DNA of 29,016 nt from DASUZB01 sp036377075. Lineage in GTDB: Bacteria; Actinomycetota; CALGFH01. The stretch covers positions 1-29,016 of the forward strand of contig DASUZB010000297.1 of assembly GCA_036377075.1 (NCBI GenBank), given 5' to 3'. The position numbers were made by a program, and so were the translations under genes. Below the pieces are notes generated by a model, which did not search any database, was not told where the DNA came from, and saw only the letters and a list, made by a program, of their open reading frames with translations. Positions 15,695 to 23,824 of the stretch are shown in pieces; positions within the stretch are counted from its first letter, which is position 1, and every line of letters starts with the position of its first letter.

Positions 15695-16936
15695 GTGAGC
15701 ATCGCCGCCGAGAAGCGCCACGACGGGCGCGTAGAGGCCCCCACCCGGCCGCTGCACGTCGTGCGTCCCGTCGACGGCCTTCTCGCACAGTTCCGCACCG
15801 TCCTCGGCCGCTACCTGGTGGCAGCGTTCCTGCTGCTGTTCATGGTGATCGTCGTGCGCCCAGCGCAGGCGGTCGGTGGCGTCGTCCCCGAGTCGGCACC
15901 GTGGAGCTACCAGCACGAGCAGATCGACGTCCAGGGCCACGGCGTGCTCAACGCCTACGCCCGCATCACCCTGCGCTCCACCGCCTGGCTGGCCAGGTCG
16001 TCCATCGAGCGGCAGCGCGACGTCTACCGCCTGTCGCTGTTCGACTTCCTGGTGGGCGGGCGCACCGCCGACGGCGTCGGCGGCTGGCGCGAGGGGAACC
16101 GCCGCCTCCTCAGGTACGGCACCCAGCTCGTCCTGCTCGGTCTGGTGGCCTACGGCATCCTGGCACGCCCGTCCGCCCGCACCTGGGTGATCGCCATCCT
16201 GCTGGTGCTCGTCACGACCGTGGCGATCACCAAGCCGCAGGCGACCGTCCGGGCGGCGGCGGCGCCCGGGATCGCCACCCCGAACCTGATGCTCGAGGCG
16301 ATGGCGCAGATCGCCCCGAGCAGCGACACCAGGGGGGTGGCCGACCCGGAGAAGGCCCACAAGCGGCTGGCGACCCGCTACTGGAGCTCCTACGTCGCCA
16401 ACCCGCTGTCACGGGTGCAGACCGGGAGCCCGGTGCTGCAAGGGGTCGATCCGTCCCGCAAGCGCTCGCTGCTCGCCAGCCTCGGCCACAACATCTCCGG
16501 GGTGCACGACTGGGCGATCGGGCGCCACGGGGCGGAGCGCGCCTTCATCGCCACCTCGGCGCTCGGCTACGTGCTGCCGTTCGCGCTCGTGCTCGGCGTG
16601 CTGGCGATGGTCGCCGCCTGCGCCCAGACGCTGCTGTTCCTGCTCTGCCTCGCCGGGCTGTTCGTCCTCCCCTTCGCCATCCAGGGGCCGCGCCGTCGCG
16701 GCCAGCTGATCCGCTGGTGGCTGCTGCCGCTGCTGGCCACGGTCCTGATGCTCGCCCTCACCTCGCTGCTCTCGCTGACCGTGATGCGGGTGGCCACCGC
16801 GGTGCACTCCTCCGACGAGTACCTCGGGGTGCTGCTGGCCGGATCCACCTGGCCACTCGTCGGCATCGGCCTGCTCCGCTGGCGGCTCGGCCGCCGACGT
16901 CGGCGGCGCGGCAGCGTCCAGCTTCTCGGGGAGTGA
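15695..16936 (+). CDS. Seven-helix membrane protein, first gene of the SOS-box operon
   Basis: A 413-residue integral membrane protein. Hydrophobic helices fall near 39-55, 141-157, 163-179, 284-308, 309-328, 341-364 and 376-395. The first ends in a signal-like RPAQAVGG, and an external-looking domain of about 80 residues follows. A loop (about 215-280) contains RYWSSYVANPLSRVQTG. This layout and the hydrolase partner recall VirB6/TrbL-type channel proteins of Gram-positive conjugation systems, but I do not recognise a specific family. I chose the GTG at 15695 behind GAAGGGGAAGCC. An upstream in-frame ATG at 15635 lies inside the LexA box and would add 20 residues. It should be induced by DNA damage if the box is functional. 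Confidence 0.8.
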   Translation: MSIAAEKRHDGRVEAPTRPLHVVRPVDGLLAQFRTVLGRYLVAAFLLLFMVIVVRPAQAVGGVVPESAPWSYQHEQIDVQGHGVLNAYARITLRSTAWLARSSIERQRDVYRLSLFDFLVGGRTADGVGGWREGNRRLLRYGTQLVLLGLVAYGILARPSARTWVIAILLVLVTTVAITKPQATVRAAAAPGIATPNLMLEAMAQIAPSSDTRGVADPEKAHKRLATRYWSSYVANPLSRVQTGSPVLQGVDPSRKRSLLASLGHNISGVHDWAIGRHGAERAFIATSALGYVLPFALVLGVLAMVAACAQTLLFLLCLAGLFVLPFAIQGPRRRGQLIRWWLLPLLATVLMLALTSLLSLTVMRVATAVHSSDEYLGVLLAGSTWPLVGIGLLRWRLGRRRRRRGSVQLLGE

Positions 16937-16942
16937 TCCGCC

Positions 16943-17470
16943 ATGAACGCCACCGCCATCCACCGCTCGCAGCCCGGCATCCTCGGCCGGGCGGCTGGCG
17001 AGGCCCGCGCCTCCTCGGCCGGCGAGGCCGGCGTGCGCCTCGCGGCCGAGGTGATGCTGCTGCCGCTCGGCCTGCTGCGCAGCCGGCTGGGCCGCCGGCT
17101 GCTCGCCACCGGCGCCTTCGCCCTGGTGCTGACGACCGCCGTCGGCGCCCTGTACGACAACGCCGACGTGCCGGCCCGAGCCGCCGCCAGGGTCGCCTCG
17201 CTGCAACCGGCACCAGCCCACCAGCCCGCCGCACGCACCGCCAGCGCCGCCGGTCCCGCCCGCGAGCTGGGCCGGCGACCCGAGGACGTGGCCGCGAACT
17301 GGTTCGCCAAGCGCCAGGGCGTCCCGCGCGACCGGGTGCAGGCGCTGCAGCAGCAGAAGGTGAGCAGCGCGGAGCGGCGCGTGCTGGTGATGGCAGACGC
17401 CGGCAGCGGCCGGCTGCCGACCGGGTACGTCACCGTCCGGCGCAACGGCTCGGGATGGTCGGCAGGCTGA
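16943..17470 (+). CDS. Small membrane-anchored protein of the SOS-box operon
   Basis: A 175-residue protein of unrecognised family. A cytoplasmic Ala-rich segment of about 50 residues precedes a single clear membrane helix (about 52-70, LLATGAFALVLTTAVGAL). A linker rich in Ala/Pro and a compact C-terminal domain (about 95-175) follow, with DVAANWFAKRQGVPRDRVQA, RRVLVMADAGSG and GYVTVRR. The C-terminal domain should lie outside the membrane. The ATG at 16943 is 6 nt after the preceding stop, and the next gene begins 4 nt after its own stop, so all three genes are very probably one transcript. A VirB8-like scaffold or an adaptor for the hydrolase is conceivable but not demonstrated. Confidence 0.75.
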   Translation: MNATAIHRSQPGILGRAAGEARASSAGEAGVRLAAEVMLLPLGLLRSRLGRRLLATGAFALVLTTAVGALYDNADVPARAAARVASLQPAPAHQPAARTASAAGPARELGRRPEDVAANWFAKRQGVPRDRVQALQQQKVSSAERRVLVMADAGSGRLPTGYVTVRRNGSGWSAG

Positions 17471-17474
17471 CCGG

Positions 17475-18581
17475 GTGGACCGGTCGGTCAAGCTCAAGGG
17501 GGGCGGCGCGGTCGTTGCGTTGCTGGCGCTGGCGGTGCTGGCCGGCAACGCCTCGCCCGGGTTCCCGCTGGCCAAGGTCCCCGCCGCGCTCGGCCGCACG
17601 GTGAGCAAGGCCCTGCACCCCGGCCCCCGCCCGAAGCCGAAGCCCGCGCCCGAACCGGCGCCGCCGGCCGGGGCCAGCCGCTTCGCCCTGTCCGACATCC
17701 CCCGCACCTACCTGGCCCTCTACCACGCCGCCGCCTCAAGCTGCCCGAAGCTGACCTGGCAGGTGCTCGCCGGCATCGGCAAGGTCGAGAGCAACCACGG
17801 CCGCATGGCCGCGCCCGGCGTCCGCAGCGGGCTCAACAGCGCCGGCTGCTGCGCCGGGCCGATGCAGTTCAACCTGACCAACGGGCCGCCGTCGACCTGG
17901 GACGCCTTCGGCAACGGCGGCAACGTCTACGACCCGGCCGACGCGATCCCCGCCGCCGGCAGGAAGCTGTGCGCCAACGGGCTGGCCGGCCCCGAGCCCC
18001 CGTCGGACCCGTGCCCGCAGGTGCTCGGCTCGGCGTCGCTGCACGAGGCGCTGCTGCGCTACAACAACGCCTGCTGGTACGTGCACGAGGTGGTCACGCT
18101 CGCGGGCCGCTACAGCACGTCGGCGTCCACCAGGCCGCCGCCGGCGTCCAGCGACCCGTTCGTCGTCGCCCTGGTCCACAACCCGAACATCACCACGACG
18201 ACCAGCCACGGCTGCGACCCCGCCCCCGACCTGGCCTCCGGCAAGCTCGACCTGCGGGTGCAGTCGATCCTCGCGGTGATCGCCGAGCGCGACACGATCC
18301 GGATCTCCTGCCTGAAGACCGGTCACTCCAAGTACGTCAAGGGCACCACCCGGGTCTCCAACCACACCGTCTGGCGCGCGGTCGACCTCGACCGGGTCGA
18401 CGGCCGCCCGGTCAGCCGCGCCAGCACCGCGGCCGAGAAGCTCACCACCTGGCTGGACGGCCTCGAGGGGCCGCTGCGCCCGTCCGAGATCGGCTCGCCG
18501 TTCCCGGTCGGCCACGAGCCCTACTTCAGCGACGAGGGCCACCAGGAGCACGTCCACATCGGCTACAGCAGCGAGCGCTAG
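17475..18581 (+). CDS. Exported cell-wall hydrolase: lytic transglycosylase plus M15-like peptidase domain
   Basis: A 368-residue protein with an N-terminal signal/anchor helix (12-25) and a Pro/Lys linker (50-66). A lysozyme-like lytic transglycosylase domain (about 70-215) follows, with the catalytic Glu105 in GKVESNHG, then GPMQF (128-132) and RYNNAC (195-200). The C-terminal domain (about 255-368) carries GHS (283-285), SNHTVWRAVDLD (His297, Asp304) and HVHIG (359-363). That is the zinc-ligand pattern of M15/D-Ala-D-Ala-carboxypeptidase-like enzymes. It could therefore cut both the glycan and the peptide part of peptidoglycan. The GTG at 17475 is 4 nt after the previous stop. Similar two-domain hydrolases accompany conjugation systems; here the LexA box suggests SOS induction. 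Confidence 0.85.
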   Translation: MDRSVKLKGGGAVVALLALAVLAGNASPGFPLAKVPAALGRTVSKALHPGPRPKPKPAPEPAPPAGASRFALSDIPRTYLALYHAAASSCPKLTWQVLAGIGKVESNHGRMAAPGVRSGLNSAGCCAGPMQFNLTNGPPSTWDAFGNGGNVYDPADAIPAAGRKLCANGLAGPEPPSDPCPQVLGSASLHEALLRYNNACWYVHEVVTLAGRYSTSASTRPPPASSDPFVVALVHNPNITTTTSHGCDPAPDLASGKLDLRVQSILAVIAERDTIRISCLKTGHSKYVKGTTRVSNHTVWRAVDLDRVDGRPVSRASTAAEKLTTWLDGLEGPLRPSEIGSPFPVGHEPYFSDEGHQEHVHIGYSSER

Positions 18582-18626
18582 TCCCGGCCGCCTGGTACCC
18601 GACGAGCCCCCGCCCGGGAGGCCAGC

Positions 18627-19937
18627 TCAGCCGGCGGCCGCGACCCGGGCCGACTCACGCGCGGCGTCGAGCACGTGCTGCACGTCGGCGTCGCTGTGGA
18701 CGATCGAGAGGAACCAGGCCTCGTAGGCGCTCGGCGGCAGGTAGACGCCCCGCGCCAGCATGGCGTGGAAGAAACGGCCGTAGGCGGCGGTGTCCTGCTT
18801 CCGGGCGCCCTCGTAGTCGAGCACCTCGTCGCCGGTCATGAAGACGCTGAACAGGGTGCCGGCCCGCTGCACGCGGGCCGGTAGGCCCGCCTCGTCGAAG
18901 GCGGACTGCACCCCGTCGGCCATGGTGACGGCGAGCTGGTCGAGGCGCCGGTAGGCGGCCTCGTCGAGCAGCGACAGTGTCGCCAGCCCGGCCGCGGTGG
19001 CCAGCGGGTTCCCTGACAGGGTGCCGGCCTGGTAGACGGGGCCTTCCGGGGCGACGAGCCCCATCAGCTCGGCCGGCCCCGCGTAGGCCGCGGCCGGCAG
19101 CCCGCCGCCGATCACCTTGCCGAAGGTGACCAGGTCGGGATCGAGCCCGTACAGGCCGATCGCGCCGGAGCGGTGCACGCGGAAGCCGGTGAGGACCTCG
19201 TCGACCACCAGCAGCGCGCCGGCCCGGCGGGTCTGGTCGCGCAGCGCCGCCAGGAACCCGGCGGTCGGCGGGACCACGCCCATGTTCGCCGCGATCGGCT
19301 CGACCATGACCGCGGCGATCTCGTCGCCCGCCCGCTCGAAGACCGCCACCAGGGCGTCCTCGTCGTTGTACGGGAGCACCACGGTGTCCGCCGTCTGCGC
19401 GGGCGTCACCCCGGGAGAGTCGGGCAGGCCGAGGGTCGCCACCCCGGAACCGGCCGCGGCCAGCAGCGCGTCCGCGTGCCCGTGGTAGCAGCCGGCGAAC
19501 TTCACCAGCTTTGGCCGCCCGGTCGCCGCCCTGGCCAGGCGGGCGGCGCTCATGGTCGCCTCCGTGCCGGAGTTGACCATGCGCAGCTTGCCGACCATCT
19601 CGACGCGCCGGGCGACCTCCTCGGCCAGCTCCACCTCGGACTCGGTCGGCGCGCCGAACGAGGTGCCGTTGCCGGCGGCCGCCCGCACCGCCTCGACCAC
19701 GCGCGGGTGGGCGTGCCCCGCGATCAGCGGCCCCCACGACAGCACCAGGTCGACGTAGCGGTTGCCGTCCACGTCCCAGAGCCACGCCCCCCGGCCACGC
19801 GCGAAGAACCGGGGCGTCCCACCCACCCCGCGGAACGCCCGCACCGGTGAGTTGACCCCTCCGGGGATCACCGCCCTGGCCCGCTCGAACAACGCCGCGC
19901 TCCGTGGCACCTCGACCGGGCCTGTCGTCTCGACCAC
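18627..19937 (-). CDS. hemL: Glutamate-1-semialdehyde 2,1-aminomutase HemL
   Basis: A PLP enzyme of 436 residues that converts glutamate-1-semialdehyde to 5-aminolevulinate, the step after HemA. Diagnostic blocks are IPGGVNSPVRAF (24-35), VNSGTEATMSA (121-131), YHGHAD, VVDEVLTGFR (244-253) and the PLP lysine Lys274 in TFGKVIGGGLP. The length is standard. The GTG at 19937 follows GAGGAGCGGCTG. It is on the same strand as the other hem genes but separated from them by a plus-strand gene, so it has its own promoter region. Its stop is 45 nt from the convergent hydrolase gene. Confidence 0.96.
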   Translation of the reverse strand: MVETTGPVEVPRSAALFERARAVIPGGVNSPVRAFRGVGGTPRFFARGRGAWLWDVDGNRYVDLVLSWGPLIAGHAHPRVVEAVRAAAGNGTSFGAPTESEVELAEEVARRVEMVGKLRMVNSGTEATMSAARLARAATGRPKLVKFAGCYHGHADALLAAAGSGVATLGLPDSPGVTPAQTADTVVLPYNDEDALVAVFERAGDEIAAVMVEPIAANMGVVPPTAGFLAALRDQTRRAGALLVVDEVLTGFRVHRSGAIGLYGLDPDLVTFGKVIGGGLPAAAYAGPAELMGLVAPEGPVYQAGTLSGNPLATAAGLATLSLLDEAAYRRLDQLAVTMADGVQSAFDEAGLPARVQRAGTLFSVFMTGDEVLDYEGARKQDTAAYGRFFHAMLARGVYLPPSAYEAWFLSIVHSDADVQHVLDAARESARVAAAG

Positions 19938-19985
19938 CAGCCGCTCCTCGCCGTCGATCCCGCTCAGGCCGTGGGCCTCCCGCTC

Positions 19986-20026
19986 CTGGCACCGAGCCCC
20001 AAGTTGGCGTCGTGCTCGGGTGCCAG
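19986..20026 (-). promoter_or_regulatory. Hairpin in the hemL leader
   Basis: Inverted arms 19986-19997 (CTGGCACCGAGC) and 20014-20026 (GCTCGGGTGCCAG) pair over 12 bp with one bulged base and a 16-nt loop. The hairpin is about 50-90 nt upstream of hemL. A minus-strand TAGTCT just before it could be a -10, which would put the hairpin at the 5' end of the mRNA. It may stabilise the mRNA or serve as an operator. The wide spacing between arms does not fit a CIRCE element. Confidence 0.45.
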
Positions 20027-20136
20027 ACTACGACCAAGGCCGGCGGACCGGCTCGGGCCGGTGAGCTCGCGCTGGTTCACCTCCGCGCGCCAGGGGAATC
20101 CACCCGGCAGGAAGGCGAGGAAGAGGGGTCGCGGCG

Positions 20137-21741
20137 GTGTGGCTCGATGACTGGTTCCTCAGCGCCGAGGAGCGTGGCAACCCGGCTACCGAGATCGACC
20201 GGCGGCGCGGGAACGGTCGCGCCTGGACCGAGGGCAACCGGGTCGAGGCGCTGCTGCACGGCGCTTCGTACTACCCGAGGCTGCTCGCCGCCCTGCGCGC
20301 GCTGCGCGGCGGCGACCTGGTCTGCCTGACCGACTGGCGCGGGGACGCCGACCGACTGCTCGACGGGCCCGGTACCGAGCTCGGCCGCGTCCTGGCCGGG
20401 CTGGCCCGCCGGGGCGTGGTGGTGCGTGGGCTGCTGTGGCGCTCCCACCTGGACCAGGCAAGCTTCAGCGAGCAGGAGAACCTCCGCCTCAGCGAGGTGG
20501 TCAACCGCGCCGGCGGCCAGATGCTGCTCGACGAGCGCGTGCGGGGGCCGGGCAGCCAGCACCAGAAGCTGGTGCTGCTCCGGCGCCCAGGCCACCAGGA
20601 CGAGGACGTCGCGTTCGTCGGCGGGATCGACCTCTGCCACGGGCGCGGCGACGACCGGCGGCACCAGGGCGACCCGACCCCGGTCCCGATGGACCCGCGC
20701 TACGGCCCCCGACCGCCCTGGCACGACGCCCAGCTCGAGATCCATGGCCCGGCAGTCGGCGACCTGGCCTTCACCTTCCGCGAACGCTGGGAGGACCCCA
20801 CCCCGCTCGACCACCGCAACCCGTGGCGGGCGCGCCTCACCCGCAGAGCCGGGCAGCCGAGCCACCCCGGCCCGCTGCCCGCGGCGCTGCCCGACCCGGG
20901 CACGGCCGGGCCCCATGCCGTGCAGGTGTTGCGCACCTACCCGGCCAAGCGCCCACCGCTGCCGTTCGCGCCGCAAGGGGAGCGCAGCGTCGCCCGCGCC
21001 TACGCCAAGGCCTTTCGCCGCGCCAGGCGCCTCATCTACCTGGAGGACCAGTACCTGTGGTCGGCCGAGGTGGCCAAGGTGCTCGCCGACGCCCTGCGAC
21101 GATCGCCGGAGCTGCGGCTGGTCGTGGTGGTACCGCGCTACCCGGACAGGGACGGCCGCCTCGCCGGCCCTCCCAACCGCATCGGCCAGCAGACCGCGAT
21201 CGACCACGTGCTCGCCGCGGGCGGCGACCGGGTGGGCGTCTACGACCTGGAGAACGAGGAGGGCTGGCCGATCTACGTGCACGCCAAGGTGTGCGTGGTC
21301 GACGACGTCTGGGCGGCGGTCGGCTCGGACAACCTCAACCGGCGCTCCTGGACCAACGACGCCGAGCTGACCGCGGCGGTGGTCGACGAGCGGCAGGACC
21401 CGCGGGCGCCGGCCGACCCCGCTGGGCTGGGCGACGGCGCCCGGGTGTTCGCCCGCGAGCTGCGCCTCGCCCTCTGGCGCGAGCACCTCGGCCGCGGCGA
21501 GGGCGACGACGGCGACCTGCTCGATCCCGAGCGCGGCTTCGAGGCGTGGCGGCGGGCCGCCGCCGACCTGGCCGCGTGGCACCGCGGCGGCCGGCGCGGG
21601 CCACGCCCACCCGGCCGGGCCGGCGCGCACGACCCGGGCCGGGTGAAGCCGTGGGCGGCCTGGTGGGCCTGGCCGCTCTACCAGACCGTGGTCGACCCCG
21701 ACGGCCGGCCCTGGCGCCTGCGCCGCGCCGGCCGCTTCTGA
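20137..21741 (+). CDS. Phospholipase D-like (HKD) phosphodiesterase family protein
   Basis: A 534-residue protein with two HKD-type half-sites. The first is HQK (142-144) followed by VAFVGGIDLC. The second is VHAKVCVVDD (His382, Lys384, Asp389) followed by VGSDNLNRRS. The first lacks an Asp at the usual sixth position (HQKLVLLRR); an insert, PGHQDED, follows instead. The family cleaves phosphodiesters in phospholipids or nucleic acids, or transfers phosphatidyl groups (cardiolipin synthase type). No signal peptide or membrane helix is obvious, so it is probably cytosolic. The GTG at 20137 follows GAGGAAGAGGGG. It is divergent from hemL and convergent with the esterase gene 13 nt away, suggesting insertion between hem genes. 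Confidence 0.82.
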   Translation: MWLDDWFLSAEERGNPATEIDRRRGNGRAWTEGNRVEALLHGASYYPRLLAALRALRGGDLVCLTDWRGDADRLLDGPGTELGRVLAGLARRGVVVRGLLWRSHLDQASFSEQENLRLSEVVNRAGGQMLLDERVRGPGSQHQKLVLLRRPGHQDEDVAFVGGIDLCHGRGDDRRHQGDPTPVPMDPRYGPRPPWHDAQLEIHGPAVGDLAFTFRERWEDPTPLDHRNPWRARLTRRAGQPSHPGPLPAALPDPGTAGPHAVQVLRTYPAKRPPLPFAPQGERSVARAYAKAFRRARRLIYLEDQYLWSAEVAKVLADALRRSPELRLVVVVPRYPDRDGRLAGPPNRIGQQTAIDHVLAAGGDRVGVYDLENEEGWPIYVHAKVCVVDDVWAAVGSDNLNRRSWTNDAELTAAVVDERQDPRAPADPAGLGDGARVFARELRLALWREHLGRGEGDDGDLLDPERGFEAWRRAAADLAAWHRGGRRGPRPPGRAGAHDPGRVKPWAAWWAWPLYQTVVDPDGRPWRLRRAGRF

Positions 21742-21754
21742 CTGGCGGGCCCGG

Positions 21755-22789
21755 CTAGCTCGTCCCGTCCGGCTGCAGGCGCTCGGAGAGGAACGCGACC
21801 GCCTTGGGGTAGCGGTACTCGATCGCCATGTGGGTCCCCTCGAACACCTCCATGCTGTAGTCGACGCCGACGGCGTCCAGCTCGGCGGCGAAGGCCTGCA
21901 TCCCGAGGTCGAGGTAGAACTCGTCGCGCTTGCCGGCGTCGAGGTAGATGGCGCGCATGGAGCGCAGCTCGTCGGCGTGCTTGGGAGCCATGCGCACCGG
22001 GTCCAGCTCCAGCCAGCGCTGCCAGACCTCGTCGTGGAGGCGGCCGGTGGCCGCGTCGAACGGCAGGGTCACGGTGCCGTCCGGCTCGGCCGAGTAGCAG
22101 GCCGCCATGCAGTAGACGTTGAGCAGCTCGTGGTCGGTCTCCTTGCTGAACGCCGGGCGCGAGCGGAAGTCCTCCCAGAAGCGCTCGAACGAGCCGTCGT
22201 AGTGGTCCCGCAGGGCGCGGACCGCGACCCGGATGTCGGGCAGGTAGCAGACCTCGAACAGGGCGTCGCCGGCGTGGCTGGCGAAGGCGCCGAAGGCGTC
22301 GGGCCGCAGCATCGGCACCACCATCGCGCCGTAGCCGCCGCTCGACTTGCCCGCAAGGCCGCGGTGGTCGCGGTCGGCCAGGGTGCGGTAGCGCTCGTCC
22401 ACGAACGGGACCACCTCGTCGCACAGGTAGTCGAGGTAGCGGCCGGTTCCGGGGGAGTTGACGAACTGGCTGCCGCCGAGCGCGGTGAAGGCGTCGACCA
22501 TCACGATGACGGCCGATGGGGCCTTCTCCGTGGCGAACAGCGCGTCGATCAGCTCGGGGAAGTTGGGCCGGAACGGCGTCCGGTTCCACCACATGTCCAC
22601 CTGGCCGGTGAGGCCCTGGATCATGTAGACGGCGGGGTAACGGCGCTCCCGGTCGTCCTCGTAGCCGGGCGGGAGGTACACCCAGAGCGGCCGCTCGTGC
22701 GGGTCACCGAGCGGGTTGCCGCGGAGCACCTGGCTGTCGATCGTCTCCCGCTCGAAGCGGCCGTTCGGTTCGGTCTGCCATGGCTGCAT
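21755..22789 (-). CDS. Alpha/beta-hydrolase esterase (esterase D/Fes-like)
   Basis: A 344-residue serine hydrolase of the esterase D/enterochelin-esterase-like group. It has RPLWVYLPPGYE near the N terminus and MIQGLTGQ at the oxyanion region. The nucleophile elbow is AGKSSGGYGA (Ser149, fitting G-x-S-x-G), a probable acid lies in YLDAGKRDEF, and the catalytic His is in EGTHMAIEYR (about 320). No signal peptide is visible, so it is likely cytosolic. The ATG at 22789 follows GAAAGGTCGAGC. It is 33 nt after hemB on the same strand, and a short TTACA/TGTAA inverted repeat (22809-22822) lies in the gap. Its link to haem metabolism is unknown; it may simply be read through from the hem operon. Confidence 0.8.
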   Translation of the reverse strand: MQPWQTEPNGRFERETIDSQVLRGNPLGDPHERPLWVYLPPGYEDDRERRYPAVYMIQGLTGQVDMWWNRTPFRPNFPELIDALFATEKAPSAVIVMVDAFTALGGSQFVNSPGTGRYLDYLCDEVVPFVDERYRTLADRDHRGLAGKSSGGYGAMVVPMLRPDAFGAFASHAGDALFEVCYLPDIRVAVRALRDHYDGSFERFWEDFRSRPAFSKETDHELLNVYCMAACYSAEPDGTVTLPFDAATGRLHDEVWQRWLELDPVRMAPKHADELRSMRAIYLDAGKRDEFYLDLGMQAFAAELDAVGVDYSMEVFEGTHMAIEYRYPKAVAFLSERLQPDGTS

Positions 22790-22822
22790 GCTCGACCTTT
22801 CGTCCGAATTACAGCGGTGTAA

Positions 22823-23821
22823 CTAGAGCAGCGGCGCCGCCTCTCGGGCGAAGTAGGTGACCACCAGGTCGGCGCCGGCCCGGCGGATGCCGGTGAGCAG
22901 CTCCAGCATGACCCGCTCGCCGTCCACCCAGCCGTTCCTCGCCGCCGCCTTCACCATCGCGAACTCGCCCGACACCTGGTAGGCCGCGGTCGGCAGCCCG
23001 AACGCCTCCTTGACCCGCCAGATCACGTCCTGGTAGGCGAGCGCCGGCTTGACCATCACCATGTCGGCGCCCTCGGCGACGTCGAGGGCGACCTCGCGCA
23101 GCGCCTCGTCGGCGTTGCCCGGGTCCATCTGGTAGCTGGCGCGGTCGCCGAACCGGGGCGCGCCCTCGGCCGCCTCCCGGAACGGGCCGTACAGGCCGGA
23201 GGCGTACTTGGCGGCGTAGGCGAGCACCGTGGTGGCGGCGAAGCCGGCCTCGTCGAGCCCCCGGCGGATCGCGCCGACCTGGCCGTCCATCATGCCGCTC
23301 GGGGCGATCACGTCGGCCCCGGCCTCGGCCTGCGCGACCGCGATGCGGGCGTAGCGCTCCACGGTGGCGTCGTTGTCCACCCCGGGGAGGCCACCGGGCC
23401 GGCCCTGGTCGAGCACGCCGCAGTGGCCGTGGTCGGTGTACTCGCACAGGCACAGGTCGCCGATCAGGGCGACGCGGTCGCCGAGGTCGTCGCGGAGCGC
23501 CCGCAGCGCCTGCTGGGAGATGCCGTCGGGCGCCCACGCCTGCGAGCCCTCGGCGTCCTTGTGCGCCGGCACGCCGAACAGCAGCAGCGCCGGGACGCCG
23601 AGGTCGGCCAGCTCCGCCGCCTCCTTGCGGAGGCTGTCGACGGTGTGCTGGTAGTGCCCAGGCATGGAGCCGATCGGGACCGGCTCGGCGATGCCCTCCT
23701 TGACGAACAGGGGAGCGATCAGGTCGCGCCGCGACACCTCCGTCTCGCGCGCCAGGTCGCGCAGGACCCGGCTGTGGCGCAGGCGGCGGGGCCGGCTGGC
23801 GGGGAACGGCGGTGGCTGCAT
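22823..23821 (-). CDS. hemB: Porphobilinogen synthase (5-aminolevulinate dehydratase) HemB
   Basis: A 332-residue enzyme that joins two 5-aminolevulinate molecules into porphobilinogen. Active-site zinc ligands are Cys124, Cys126 and Cys134 in DLCLCEYTDHGHCG, so this is the zinc-dependent type. The two Schiff-base lysines are Lys205 (YAAKYASGLYGPFR) and Lys258 (MVKPALAYQD). The ATG at 23821 lies 3 nt after the cobA-hemD stop (TAG-GAG-ATG). It belongs to the rex–hem operon and acts after HemL and before HemC. Confidence 0.96.
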   Translation of the reverse strand: MQPPPFPASRPRRLRHSRVLRDLARETEVSRRDLIAPLFVKEGIAEPVPIGSMPGHYQHTVDSLRKEAAELADLGVPALLLFGVPAHKDAEGSQAWAPDGISQQALRALRDDLGDRVALIGDLCLCEYTDHGHCGVLDQGRPGGLPGVDNDATVERYARIAVAQAEAGADVIAPSGMMDGQVGAIRRGLDEAGFAATTVLAYAAKYASGLYGPFREAAEGAPRFGDRASYQMDPGNADEALREVALDVAEGADMVMVKPALAYQDVIWRVKEAFGLPTAAYQVSGEFAMVKAAARNGWVDGERVMLELLTGIRRAGADLVVTYFAREAAPLL

Positions 23822-23824
23822 CTC

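Noticed and set aside
19986..20026. CIRCE/HrcA operator upstream of hemL
   Set aside because: The arm sequence and the 16-nt spacing do not fit TTAGCACTC-N9-GAGTGCTAA.
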